A stretch of DNA of 64,000 nucleotides from WLWS01 sp965243105 (GCA_965243105.1 CBDEUC010000003.1:434001-498000), one strand, 5' to 3'; positions 1-9,090 are shown, counted from the stretch's first letter. Notes: generated by a model from the sequence alone, not told the origin. Made by a program: numbers and translations.

Positions 1-273
1 CAGTATGATTACCAGGGCGAATCCGTGGGCTTTTTCAGGTTCAGTGGGGATGTTGGAAAAGCCATAGCAGCACGTTGTAAAATTTATATCGATGAGGGTC
101 GAACAGAAGAGCCTTACGAAGAGATTTTGCGCGATTTATTACTTGCTCAACCCGCCGACTTTGGCTTTGAGGATATTACCGGGCTGGCCTGGATAGAAAT
201 TGATTTTCCCGAGGACGTCGACCGCGCAACGAATGAAATACTACCGGCTATACAAGAATTAACACCGCAGTGA
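1..273 (+). CDS. Nucleotidyltransferase, C-terminal part (5' end outside window)
   Basis: Open from base 1 without a start, so this is the 3' end of a longer gene; the visible 90 residues begin QYDYQGESVGFF. The GESVGFF segment and the C-terminal WIEIDFPEDVDRA are typical of the end of LicC/sugar-phosphate-type nucleotidyltransferases, where the late acidic residues help bind metal and substrate. The stop overlaps the next start (GTGA at 270-273), so it is translationally coupled to the phosphoenolpyruvate mutase fusion and probably belongs to the same phosphonate pathway, for example as a CMP-phosphonate-forming enzyme. The catalytic N-terminus cannot be seen, so the nucleotide and substrate are not determined. 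Confidence 0.7.
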   Translation, partial: QYDYQGESVGFFRFSGDVGKAIAARCKIYIDEGRTEEPYEEILRDLLLAQPADFGFEDITGLAWIEIDFPEDVDRATNEILPAIQELTPQ

Positions 274-1913
274 ACCGAAAATCAGACAATTCGAAATCAA
301 AGTGCCTGCAGCTGCGTGAGCTACTGACCTCTGACAAGCTGGAATTTATTCTCGAAGCCCATAACGGCCTGTCGGCCCGGATTGTTGAAGAGGCCGGCTT
401 TGCCGGTATCTGGGGCAGTGGCCTGGCGATTTCCGCACAATTCGGGGTACGCGACAGTAACGAGGCCAGCTGGACCCAGGTCACAGAAATCCTGGAATTC
501 ATGTCAGACGTGACAACGATTCCAATCCTGCTGGACGGCGATACAGGTTATGGCAACTTCAATAATATGCGCCGCCTCGTGCACAAGCTGGAGCAGAGAG
601 ACATTGCAGGTGTGTGTATTGAAGACAAGCATTTCCCAAAGACCAATAGCTTTATTGATGGCGAGAGACAACCCCTGGCTGATATCGACGAGTTCTGCGG
701 AAAAATAAAGGCAGGTAAGGACAGCCAGTCAAACGATGACTTTTGCATTGTCGCACGAGTCGAAGCACTGATTGCAGGTTGGGACATGAGCGAAGCGCTG
801 AAGCGTGCTGAAGCATATCGCCTGGCCGGGGCAGATGCGATCCTCATTCATAGCAAGTTGTCCCAGGCTGACGAGGTGTTGGAGTTTGCCAGGGAATGGG
901 ATTCCCGTAGTCCGCTGGTTATCGTGCCAACAAAGTATTACAGCACGCCTACCGAGGTTTTTCGCAAGGCTGGTATCGACCTGGTGATCTGGGCAAATCA
1001 CATGATCCGGGCAGCCGCCATCAGCATGGAAAACGTCAGCCGGCAGATTTTTGAACAAGAATCGCTCGCCAACGTTGAGGACCAGGTGGCCTCGGTAAAT
1101 CACATCTTCGAGTTGCAGGGAGCAGAGGAATTATCCCTGGCAAACTCCAGGTACCTGAAACGACGCGAAGAAAACCATGCCATTGTACTGGCAGCCAGCA
1201 GGGGAAACGGACTCGACGAAGTCACCGAAGATCGACCAAAAGTCATGATTCCCATTGGCGGAAAAACGCTGTTGAGACGACTGGTCGACGAATTCAAGAA
1301 GCAATCGATAAGCAATATTACCGTCGTTGGCGGTTACAGGGCCGAGGCAATTGACATGCCCGGTATCAAGTTGTGCATTAACGAAGCATTTGAGACGAGC
1401 TCGGAGCTGGCTTCCCTTGCCTGTGCCCGGGACAACTTCAACGATAATATGCTCATTATATACGGGGACGTGCTGTTCAGGAGTTACATCCTCAGTGACC
1501 TGCTGGACAACGACGCCGACATGGTTATCGTCGTCGATTCCATGCCTGCAAGTGATCGGCTTAGCGGCGCTCCGGACTACACCTACTGCAACCTTGAAGA
1601 CGATCGTTCACTCTTTAAACAGAAGGTACTGGTCACGCACATGTCAGAACAGCCGGATGCGGGGCGCGGTGAACCCAGCGGCAGGTGGACAGGGATGCTC
1701 AAGGTCAATGAGAAAGGCAGGAAATGGCTTGAACAGGCCCTGGACGAGTTACAGCAAAAAGATGATTTTTCAAAATTGACAATGCCCGACCTGGTCAACT
1801 ACCTGGTGGAACAGGACAGGGAAGTTCATGTGCATTACATCAATGGTCACTGGCTCGATGTAAATTCACTTGACGACATCGGTCGTGCGAGTGACTTTAC
1901 CCATGGCCAGTAG
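270..1913 (+). CDS. aepX: Phosphoenolpyruvate mutase fused to a nucleotidyltransferase domain
   Basis: 547 residues, GTG start overlapping the preceding stop. Residues about 10-290 are a phosphoenolpyruvate mutase of the isocitrate lyase superfamily, with the loop motif EDKHFPKTNSF at 118-128 and the metal-site region LLDGDTGYGN near 88-96. This enzyme forms the C-P bond of phosphonopyruvate. From about residue 303 a second domain begins with IVLAASRGNG and DRPKVMIPIGG, the nucleotide-binding start of a nucleotidyltransferase fold, followed by IIYGDVLF. Fusions of this kind are known as PntC-AepX, where the transferase makes CMP-activated phosphonates; as I recall the characterised one has the transferase first, the reverse of the order here. 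CTP specificity and the 2-aminoethylphosphonate substrate are inferred. Followed after 9 bases by aepY. Confidence 0.9.
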   Translation: MNRKSDNSKSKCLQLRELLTSDKLEFILEAHNGLSARIVEEAGFAGIWGSGLAISAQFGVRDSNEASWTQVTEILEFMSDVTTIPILLDGDTGYGNFNNMRRLVHKLEQRDIAGVCIEDKHFPKTNSFIDGERQPLADIDEFCGKIKAGKDSQSNDDFCIVARVEALIAGWDMSEALKRAEAYRLAGADAILIHSKLSQADEVLEFAREWDSRSPLVIVPTKYYSTPTEVFRKAGIDLVIWANHMIRAAAISMENVSRQIFEQESLANVEDQVASVNHIFELQGAEELSLANSRYLKRREENHAIVLAASRGNGLDEVTEDRPKVMIPIGGKTLLRRLVDEFKKQSISNITVVGGYRAEAIDMPGIKLCINEAFETSSELASLACARDNFNDNMLIIYGDVLFRSYILSDLLDNDADMVIVVDSMPASDRLSGAPDYTYCNLEDDRSLFKQKVLVTHMSEQPDAGRGEPSGRWTGMLKVNEKGRKWLEQALDELQQKDDFSKLTMPDLVNYLVEQDREVHVHYINGHWLDVNSLDDIGRASDFTHGQ

Positions 1914-1922
1914 AAATTCCGA

Positions 1923-3077
1923 ATGATAGAAGCGAAAAGTTTTATCAAGCTCGCCAGGGATGCGGGCTTTGAACATTACACCGGGGTACCCTGCTCATTT
2001 CTCACCCCGTTTATTAATTATGTGATCAACGATGATTCCCTGGCCTATATTTCCTCGGCCAACGAGGGTGACGCGCTCGCTACTGCCGCCGGTCTCGCCA
2101 TCGCGGGAAAACCGGCCGTGGCAATAATGCAGAACTCCGGCCTCGGCAATGCAGTCAGTCCATTGACATCCCTTAACTGGGTATTTCGAATCCCGGTGCT
2201 GCTTATCACGACACACCGGGGTGCACCGGGCTTGTCCGATGAACCCCAGCATGAGCTCATGGGAAAAATTACACCTGGGCTGTTCGAGGTCATGGATACA
2301 CCCTGGGAGTATTTTCCCGACAAGGAAAGTGATATTCCCGCTGTGCTGAAAAGGGCCTGTGACTACATGGAAAAGGAACAGCGGCCCTACGCCCTGATCA
2401 TGAAGAAAGGCACGGTGGCGAAACATGAGCTGAAAAGAAACCCGCTTCCCGAGATTAAAGAACGCTTCTGCCAGCGCAACGTGATGGCAGGAAAGATTGA
2501 CGCCCTGCCAACCCGACAGCAGGCACTTCGACGTATCATCGAAAATAGCCCGGTGGAATCAAGCGTTGTGATTGCGACCACGGGATACTGCGGACGGGAA
2601 CTGTTTGCCGAACAAGACAGGGCAAACCAGCTGTACATGGTGGGTTCCATGGGCTGCGTAAGCTCCCTTGGGCTCGGGCTGTCCATCGCCCGGCCGGACC
2701 TGGATGTCTTTGTTATTGATGGTGATGGTGCGGCACTCATGCGCATGGGAAACCTGGCAACCCTGGGTAGATACGCTTCTTCGAACCTGCTGCATATATT
2801 GCTCGATAACGAAGTACATGATTCCACCGGCGCCCAGGCTACCGTTTCAGGACATGTAGAATTTGCAGATATCGCTGCGGCCTGTGCCTATGGAAGCAGT
2901 TATAGCGGTAACGATATAAACATGATTGACGAACTGATAAGCGGGGCAAATCCAGGTGGGCCTCGATTCGCACACCTGAAAATCAGTGCCGGCACGATAG
3001 AGGGATTACCGCGACCGGATATTACGCCGAAGGATGTGCTGCGACGCCTGATGGCGCAGATCGGAAGTTCTTTCTAA
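1923..3077 (+). CDS. aepY: Phosphonopyruvate decarboxylase
   Basis: 384 residues. A thiamine-diphosphate enzyme that decarboxylates phosphonopyruvate to phosphonoacetaldehyde and so pulls the unfavourable mutase reaction forward. Visible family features are YTGVPCSFLTPF near the N-terminus, SANEGDALATAAG with the conserved cofactor-activating glutamate, and the ThDP/Mg motif starting VIDGDGAALMRMG with LLDNEVHDSTG at its end. It lies directly after the mutase fusion in the same operon. No 2-aminoethylphosphonate transaminase follows: the next gene, dxs, converges with only 12 bases between. The fate of phosphonoacetaldehyde (amination or reduction) must therefore be set by genes upstream of the window or elsewhere. 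Confidence 0.92.
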   Translation: MIEAKSFIKLARDAGFEHYTGVPCSFLTPFINYVINDDSLAYISSANEGDALATAAGLAIAGKPAVAIMQNSGLGNAVSPLTSLNWVFRIPVLLITTHRGAPGLSDEPQHELMGKITPGLFEVMDTPWEYFPDKESDIPAVLKRACDYMEKEQRPYALIMKKGTVAKHELKRNPLPEIKERFCQRNVMAGKIDALPTRQQALRRIIENSPVESSVVIATTGYCGRELFAEQDRANQLYMVGSMGCVSSLGLGLSIARPDLDVFVIDGDGAALMRMGNLATLGRYASSNLLHILLDNEVHDSTGAQATVSGHVEFADIAAACAYGSSYSGNDINMIDELISGANPGGPRFAHLKISAGTIEGLPRPDITPKDVLRRLMAQIGSSF

Positions 3078-3089
3078 AGGGGCTGCAAC

Positions 3090-4982
3090 TCAGGCCGAGC
3101 GGGCTGTTTCCAGCTGGCTGTTTTTCGCCAGGTGCTCTTCGATAAACGCCAGGAAATCTTCTGTTGTAAGACCCGCATCTCTCAGCATGTCATCCTGTCC
3201 ACCGTGCTCCACGAGGCGATCGGGTATTCCGTAATTGATGATGACCTGTGCCACGCCATTTTTTGCGAGTTCCTCGTTGACTGCAGAACCGGCGCCGCCC
3301 TGTACAACATTTTCCTCGATCGTCACCAGTAGCTCATGGTTCGCCGCCATCTGCAAAATAAGATCGGTATCCACGGGCTTAACAAAACGCATGTTGACCA
3401 CGCTGGCGTCCAGTTTTTCCGCGGCCTCCATTGCCAGTGGCAGCATGGCGCCAAAAGAAAGTATCGCTATCTTCTTGCCCTCGCGCCTGATTTCTCCCTT
3501 GCCCACCGGGATCTCCGTCATCTCCTGCTGGATTTCAACACCGGGCCCGGTGCCGCGTGGATAACGAACGGAAGCCGGTTGATCCAGCTTGTAGCCTGTA
3601 TACAGCATTTGCCTGCATTCATTTTCATCCGCCGGTGCCATGATGACCATGTTGGGCAGGCAGCGCATGTAGCTGAAGTCATAAACGCCATTGTGGGTGG
3701 AGCCATCGCCACCGACGCAACCGGCGCGATCAATGGCGAACAGTACCGGCAGGTCCTGTACCACCACGTCATGGATTAGCTGATCGTAACCACGCTGCAG
3801 GAAGGTGGAATAAATCGCCACAACTGGTTTGAGTCCATCGCAGGCCATGCCAGCTGCCACGGCAACGCTGTGCTGCTCGGCAATGGCAACGTCAAAATGT
3901 CGTTCGGGGTATTCCTTGTCAAAGCGAACCAGCCCGGAGCCTTCACGCATGGCCGGGGTAATGGCAACCAGCCGTTGATCCTGCTCGGCCATGTCACAAA
4001 TCCAGTCGCCAAATACCTTGCTGTAGGTTGGACTGCTGGCCTTTTTTGCACTCGTCATGCCCTTGTCTGGATCAAAGGGCGTAACCGCGTGGTATTTCAC
4101 CGGATCTTCTTCCGCCGGGGCATAACCCTTGCCCTTTCGCGTGATAATGTGCAGGAACTGTGGTCCGGGCATATCACGCAGGTTGCGTATTGTTTCAAGC
4201 AGCAGTGGCAAATCATGCCCATCAATGGGGCCAATATAGTTAAAGCCCAGCTCTTCAAACAAGGTACCCTGGCCAATCATGCCCTTTACATGTTCCTCGG
4301 TACGGCGCGCCAGTTCCCAGACATTTGGGACCTGTGACATGACACGCTTGCTTCCCTCGCGAACTGAAGCATAAAGCTTGCTGGAAAGAATTCGGGCAAA
4401 GCGGTTTGACAATGCGCCGACATTGGGTGAGATGGACATATTGTTGTCATTCAAAATGACCAGCATGTCGCTATCCAGTCCACCAGCGTGGTTCATTGCT
4501 TCAAAGGCCATGCCCGCGGTAATGCTGCCATCCCCGATTATGGCCACGGCCTTCCTGTTGCGGCCGGTGCGCTTTGCGGCGATAGACATGCCCAGTGCCG
4601 CGCTGATGGAGGTACTGGAATGCCCGACACCAAAGGCATCGTACTCGGACTCCGAGCGCTTGGGAAAAGGCGCCAGGCCCTCGGCCTTGCGAATTGAATG
4701 CAGCTGGTCCCGACGGCCGGTGAGGATCTTGTGTACGTAGGCCTGGTGACCCACATCCCATATCAGGCGGTCTTCCGGCGTGTTGTAGGCATAGTGAAGG
4801 GCCAGGGTAAGCTCAACCGTTCCAAGGCTGGCGGCGAAGTGCCCGCTGTTCTGGCTGGCCCAGCGCAGCAGGAAATCACGTATTTCATCGGCCAGGGGTT
4901 CCAGCTGGGATTCAGGTAATTTGCGCAGGTCTGCCGGGGAATCAATGGAACTCAGGATGGGATGTCTGTTCTCATTGCTCAT
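3090..4982 (-). CDS. dxs: 1-deoxy-D-xylulose-5-phosphate synthase
   Basis: 630 residues from the ATG at 4982 (MSNENRHP); an in-frame TTG lies 36 bases upstream, but the ATG gives the usual length (about 620). Condenses pyruvate with glyceraldehyde 3-phosphate in the first step of the non-mevalonate isoprenoid pathway. Shows the transketolase-like ThDP motif GDGSITAG (150-157) with NDNNMSIS (178-185), GVGHSSTSISA near 118-128, and the C-terminal IDRAGCVGGDG and RYPRGTG segments. It is divergent from the hopanoid gene hpnH, and isopentenyl diphosphate from this route would feed squalene and hopanoid synthesis, so the placement makes metabolic sense. It converges with aepY. Confidence 0.97.
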   Translation of the reverse strand: MSNENRHPILSSIDSPADLRKLPESQLEPLADEIRDFLLRWASQNSGHFAASLGTVELTLALHYAYNTPEDRLIWDVGHQAYVHKILTGRRDQLHSIRKAEGLAPFPKRSESEYDAFGVGHSSTSISAALGMSIAAKRTGRNRKAVAIIGDGSITAGMAFEAMNHAGGLDSDMLVILNDNNMSISPNVGALSNRFARILSSKLYASVREGSKRVMSQVPNVWELARRTEEHVKGMIGQGTLFEELGFNYIGPIDGHDLPLLLETIRNLRDMPGPQFLHIITRKGKGYAPAEEDPVKYHAVTPFDPDKGMTSAKKASSPTYSKVFGDWICDMAEQDQRLVAITPAMREGSGLVRFDKEYPERHFDVAIAEQHSVAVAAGMACDGLKPVVAIYSTFLQRGYDQLIHDVVVQDLPVLFAIDRAGCVGGDGSTHNGVYDFSYMRCLPNMVIMAPADENECRQMLYTGYKLDQPASVRYPRGTGPGVEIQQEMTEIPVGKGEIRREGKKIAILSFGAMLPLAMEAAEKLDASVVNMRFVKPVDTDLILQMAANHELLVTIEENVVQGGAGSAVNEELAKNGVAQVIINYGIPDRLVEHGGQDDMLRDAGLTTEDFLAFIEEHLAKNSQLETARSA

Positions 4983-5222
4983 AGTGTTCTTCAGGTTCTT
5001 GCTCTTCAACCCGCGCAAAATTCATGTTTTTGACCGTTCGGGGCGAAGCTATGTTCACTCAATTATGGTTAATGCTAATAAACAACAAAGCCCGACTTTC
5101 CAATAATTCGGAAGCAAGGCTGTACATTTCGGGTATCATACTTTATCTTACTAATTTTTGGGGAATTTATTTGTAATTCCTCGATATTTTTGAAAAATTT
5201 GTCACATTTATGGAGTATTTCG

Positions 5223-6353
5223 ATGGGTGTCCCATTAATCCAACAATACCGAGTCGCTAAATACATTATCGGTCAGAAGCTACAGCGCAACACGCGCTAT
5301 CCACTGGTGTTGATGCTGGAACCCCTGTTCCGCTGCAACCTCGCCTGTGCCGGCTGCGGAAAAATCGACTACCCGGACGAAATACTCGACAAGCGCATCA
5401 GCTACGAAGACGCCATGCACGCCATTGATGAGTGCGGCGCGCCCATCGTCTCAATTGCAGGCGGCGAACCACTGATCCACAAGGAGATGCCACAAATCAT
5501 TCAAGGTTACGTGGCAAAGAAAAAATTTGTCTACCTGTGCACCAACGCCCTGTTACTCGATGCACGTATGGATGACTACTCTCCTTCACCCTACCTGACA
5601 TTTTCAATTCACCTGGATGGAAACCGGGAAAGGCATGATGCCTCGGTCTGCCGTGATGGTGTTTTTGACAAGTGTATCCAGGTTATCAAGAAGGCTCGTG
5701 AGCGCGGCTTCAGGGTTACTATCAACTGTACCCTGTTCCAGAACGAAACTGCCGAGGAAGTGGCGGAGTTCATGGATCACGCTATGGAACTTGGCGTCGA
5801 AGGCGTCACCATTTCTCCCGGTTACAGCTACGAGCGCGCGCCGCGACAGGATGTTTTCCTGCAGCGTCGCGACAGTAAGCAGCTGTTCAGGAATATTTTC
5901 AAACTGGGCAAGGGAAGGAAGTGGCGCTTCAACCAGTCTTCCCTGTACCTGGATTTCCTCGCTGGCAACCAGTCTTACCAGTGCACACCCTGGGGTAACC
6001 CGACGCGAAATATTTTCGGCTGGCAGAAGCCCTGTTACCTGCTGGTGGGTGAAGGATACGAACCCACTTTCAAAGCGTTAATGGAAAACACCGACTGGGA
6101 TAATTATGGCAACGGCCGAAATCCCAAGTGTGCTAATTGCATGGTCCACAGTGGCTTTGAAGCCTCGGCAGTCAATGACACCTTCAAGCACCCGCTTACT
6201 GCAGCCAAGGTTGCTCTTCTCGGGCCAAAGACCGATGGGCCAATGGCGCCGGAATTACCAGTGCTTTACGAGGACTCCGAGCCATCCAAACCAAAACTCG
6301 TTGCCGAAATCAAACCCGTAGCCTCCGAATCCAGTAACAAGCAAGTTGCTTGA
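5223..6353 (+). CDS. hpnH: Adenosyl-hopene transferase HpnH (radical SAM)
   Basis: 376 residues. Start chosen at ATG 5223, with GGAG at 5212-5215 seven bases upstream; the frame stays open further upstream to a TTG at 5190. A radical SAM protein with the cluster motif CNLACAGC (Cys38, Cys42, Cys45), the SAM-binding SIAGGEPL, and a C-terminal NPKCANCMVHSG Cys cluster of the kind found in HpnH. HpnH joins 5'-deoxyadenosyl to diploptene to form adenosylhopane, the first step of the bacteriohopanepolyol side chain. The next gene, hpnB, overlaps its stop (TGATG). The cyclase that would provide diploptene is not in the window. Confidence 0.95.
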   Translation: MGVPLIQQYRVAKYIIGQKLQRNTRYPLVLMLEPLFRCNLACAGCGKIDYPDEILDKRISYEDAMHAIDECGAPIVSIAGGEPLIHKEMPQIIQGYVAKKKFVYLCTNALLLDARMDDYSPSPYLTFSIHLDGNRERHDASVCRDGVFDKCIQVIKKARERGFRVTINCTLFQNETAEEVAEFMDHAMELGVEGVTISPGYSYERAPRQDVFLQRRDSKQLFRNIFKLGKGRKWRFNQSSLYLDFLAGNQSYQCTPWGNPTRNIFGWQKPCYLLVGEGYEPTFKALMENTDWDNYGNGRNPKCANCMVHSGFEASAVNDTFKHPLTAAKVALLGPKTDGPMAPELPVLYEDSEPSKPKLVAEIKPVASESSNKQVA

Positions 6354-7480
6354 TGTCCACAGGCTGGCTCGCTTTTCCCGGACTTATCATCTGGCTCGGC
6401 ATCATATTGCTGCCATGGCGTCCCTGGAGTACACGCGAAAACCTTGACGCGGAGCCCGGTGCCGACGCGGACCTGTCGAAGGTCACGGTTCTTATCCCGG
6501 CCAGGGACGAAGCGGAAGTCATCTCTGAAACCCTGTCCAGCCTCGTCAACCAGGGTAAGCTGGGCGGTATCATTCTTGTCGACGACCAGTCCGAAGACGG
6601 CACCGCGGAACGTGCCCGTTCCTGTGTAGCTGATCAACAGCAATTGAATATCATTAGCGGGCAGCCACTGGAAAGTGGCTGGAGCGGAAAACTCTGGGCA
6701 CTGGAACAGGGTCGTCAACATGTAACGACTGATTACACCTTGCTGCTTGATGCGGACATTGCTTTAAAGCCAGGCACACTCGCCACCCTGCTCAGGAAAG
6801 CTGACAATGAAAACCTCGACCTTGTTTCCCTGATGGCCTTGCTGCGAATGAAAAGCTTCTGGGAATTATTATTAATGCCGGCATTTATTTACTTTTTCAA
6901 GCTGCTTTATCCCTTTGCCATTTCAAATTCATCGTCGAAACTGGTGGCCGCGGCAGCCGGCGGGTGCATACTGGTGAAAACAAAAAAGCTGGAAGAAATT
7001 GGCGGTTTTGCAGCACTGAAGAATGCGCTGATTGACGATTGTTCACTGGCCCGCAAGATCAAGCTAAGCAATGGCAGAACATGGATAGGCCTGACCCACT
7101 CTGCTGTGAGTCACAGGAACTATGACACTCTTGATACGATCTGGAACATGGTTGCGAGGACTGCCTACACGCAGCTGTTCCATTCTGTCATCCTGTTACT
7201 TCTTTGCACCGCCATCATGGTGGCAGCTTTTTTACTTCCACCGGCCCTGGTTGTTGTGATGGACTTACCGATAATATTGATTTGCTGCCTGGCGATGGTA
7301 CTGATGGTGTTAAGCTATGTACCCGTAATCAGGTATTATGATTTGAACCCGCTCTGGCTGTTTACCTTGCCGGTAGCAGCCCTGTTTTACCTTTGCATGA
7401 CGTGGAGTTCCGCCATTCGACACTGGCAGGGAACCGGTGCAGTCTGGAAGAACAGGGCCTATACAGATCCTGCAATTTAA
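6353..7480 (+). CDS. hpnB: Hopanoid-associated glycosyltransferase HpnB
   Basis: 375 residues; ATG 6353 overlaps the hpnH stop in TGATG. A GT2-type glycosyltransferase: one N-terminal membrane helix, then VTVLIPARDE, the nucleotide-sugar segment LVDDQSEDGT (75-84), the DxD-like LLDADIAL (131-138) and DDCSLARKIK as likely base region, followed by several C-terminal membrane helices. The order hpnH-hpnB and the whole-length pattern match HpnB proteins of hopanoid clusters. Its exact role in bacteriohopanepolyol assembly is not settled in the literature I know; a membrane-bound sugar transfer to, or modification of, the hopanoid headgroup is inferred. Confidence 0.88.
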   Translation: MSTGWLAFPGLIIWLGIILLPWRPWSTRENLDAEPGADADLSKVTVLIPARDEAEVISETLSSLVNQGKLGGIILVDDQSEDGTAERARSCVADQQQLNIISGQPLESGWSGKLWALEQGRQHVTTDYTLLLDADIALKPGTLATLLRKADNENLDLVSLMALLRMKSFWELLLMPAFIYFFKLLYPFAISNSSSKLVAAAAGGCILVKTKKLEEIGGFAALKNALIDDCSLARKIKLSNGRTWIGLTHSAVSHRNYDTLDTIWNMVARTAYTQLFHSVILLLLCTAIMVAAFLLPPALVVVMDLPIILICCLAMVLMVLSYVPVIRYYDLNPLWLFTLPVAALFYLCMTWSSAIRHWQGTGAVWKNRAYTDPAI

Positions 7481-7525
7481 AAACTTTTTGATAATCTGTG
7501 GTCAAAATCCTAGCTAAACCAGAAA

Positions 7526-8227
7526 ATGGATAAAATGAAGACTATGCAAAACATGTTTATTTCGCATGAATCTCGCATGCTCTCGTGGATGCGAAATGCC
7601 TTCGTTGCCTGCATTTTCTGTATTTCCCCGGGCATCCAGGACAGCCACGCCCAGGAACCTGGTGTCACTGCTGATGCTAATCAACAGGCTGCAATAGCGG
7701 TGGTGAAGGAACTGCACGAAAAACTCATGCATATCATGCAGGAGGCTGACACGCTTGGTTACCGGGGACGCTACGACTATATTCGGGAAGTTGTTACTGC
7801 CAGGTTCGATACATCCCTGATTGCCAAGGTCATTATGTCTCGTTACTGGCGCCAGCTTGACGACCCCCAGAAAATGGATTTTGTTAAGTTGTTCCAGGAA
7901 TTGAGTGTTGCCACCTATGCCTCAAGGTTTGACGGCTATGGCGGCGAAAAATTTGTGGAGCTATCAGCAGAACAACTTAAAAAAGGTAGACTTTTAATCA
8001 AAACAGAATTACAACGGCCTGATAACACGCCAGTAAAACTGGACTACCTGATGCACCAGAGAGATGGAGAGTGGCTCATCATCAGTGTTATTGCCAATGG
8101 TGTGAACGATTTATCGTTGAAAAGGGCGGAATACGCCACGGTTATTGAAGATAAAGGTTTTGACGGCCTGGTAAGCGATGTCAGCGCCAAGATAACCAAC
8201 ATGGAAAACAAGGTAGTCGCACCCTAG
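7526..8227 (+). CDS. hpnM: Hopanoid-associated periplasmic lipid-binding protein HpnM (MlaC/Ttg2D family)
   Basis: 233 residues. An N-terminal hydrophobic stretch ending in SHAQ (near residue 43) is a cleavable export signal. The mature part resembles MlaC/Ttg2D lipid carriers: RYDYIREVVTARFDTSLIAKVIMSRYWRQL, continued by a late LDYLMHQRDGEWLIISVIANGVNDLSLKR segment. MlaC proteins shuttle phospholipid between the inner and outer membranes. The copy next to hpnH/hpnB corresponds to HpnM, thought to act with the RND protein HpnN in hopanoid trafficking; hpnN is not next to it here. Instead an mlaA gene follows 98 bases downstream, suggesting coupling to the Mla route. Several in-frame ATGs near the start leave the exact start uncertain. 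Confidence 0.85.
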   Translation: MDKMKTMQNMFISHESRMLSWMRNAFVACIFCISPGIQDSHAQEPGVTADANQQAAIAVVKELHEKLMHIMQEADTLGYRGRYDYIREVVTARFDTSLIAKVIMSRYWRQLDDPQKMDFVKLFQELSVATYASRFDGYGGEKFVELSAEQLKKGRLLIKTELQRPDNTPVKLDYLMHQRDGEWLIISVIANGVNDLSLKRAEYATVIEDKGFDGLVSDVSAKITNMENKVVAP

Positions 8228-8325
8228 CCTGCTCGTTGTATGTCAGCGGCAACTGTGCGAACATTCGCGTTCTTAATCAATGACATAGTCATAAACCAGG
8301 TGTCTGGAGTCGGGAAATTAAAGAA

Positions 8326-9090
8326 ATGAACAATATCGTACGTGTGCTGGGTTTGAGCCTGGTGATTATTCTGTCTGCGGGCTGCGCGTCCAACCAGGAA
8401 AAAAGTGCCGCCTCGCCAGATCCAATCGAGCCGGCAAACCGGGCATTTTTCAGTTTTAATGAAGGGCTGGACAAGCACCTCATCAAGCCCATCGCCGAGG
8501 GTTATGTGAGCATCACTCCTGCGCCGGTCAGAAGTGCGGTAACAAATTTCTTCAATAACCTCGCCTACCTGAACGTGGTGTTGCACTCCTTTCTCCAGGG
8601 CAAGTTTTCCCAGGGATTTTCAGATGCCGGGCGCTTTGTCATGAACAGTACACTTGGGATCGGCGGTTTGTTCGATGTAGCAACGGATGCCGGCCTGGAA
8701 CGACACCAGGAGGACTTCGGCCAGACCCTGGCAACATGGGGAGTCGATCGCGGTTCATACCTTTATCTCCCGGTTAGAGGTCCAAACACGGTGAGAAACC
8801 TCCCGGATATCGCGACGAGCCTGTTTACCAACCCGGCCTTTTATATCTCCGGAGCCGTTCTTTTCCCGGTTACCGCGCTGAACGTTATCAATATCCGCGC
8901 CAACCTGCTGGATGCAACGGCGATTCGAGACGAAGCAGCCGTGGACCCTTACTCTTTTACTCGAGAGGCCTACCTGCAGCAACGTGAGTACCTGATTCAC
9001 GATGGCAATCCGCCCACCGATGGTTACGATGACATATTTGACGACGAAGGTGGGTTTGATGGAGAAGACGACGTCCTGGTGATCGAGTAA
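8326..9090 (+). CDS. mlaA: Outer-membrane lipoprotein MlaA (VacJ family)
   Basis: 254 residues. Lipoprotein signal with lipobox LSAGC (acylated Cys20). The mature protein carries the MlaA signature: DPIEPANRAFFSFNEGLD, RSAVTNFFNNLAYLN, and STLGIGGLFDVATDAGLERHQEDFGQTLATWGV. MlaA sits in the outer membrane as a ring that removes phospholipid from the outer leaflet and passes it to MlaC. The C-terminus is unusually acidic (DDIFDDEGGFDGEDD). Placed directly after hpnM and without other mla genes nearby, it may receive lipid from, or give it to, the HpnM carrier. Confidence 0.94.
   Translation: MNNIVRVLGLSLVIILSAGCASNQEKSAASPDPIEPANRAFFSFNEGLDKHLIKPIAEGYVSITPAPVRSAVTNFFNNLAYLNVVLHSFLQGKFSQGFSDAGRFVMNSTLGIGGLFDVATDAGLERHQEDFGQTLATWGVDRGSYLYLPVRGPNTVRNLPDIATSLFTNPAFYISGAVLFPVTALNVINIRANLLDATAIRDEAAVDPYSFTREAYLQQREYLIHDGNPPTDGYDDIFDDEGGFDGEDDVLVIE

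Noticed and set aside
8228..8325. Possible small gene between hpnM and mlaA
   Set aside because: No open frame with a start and ribosome site stays open across this 98-base gap on the plus strand.
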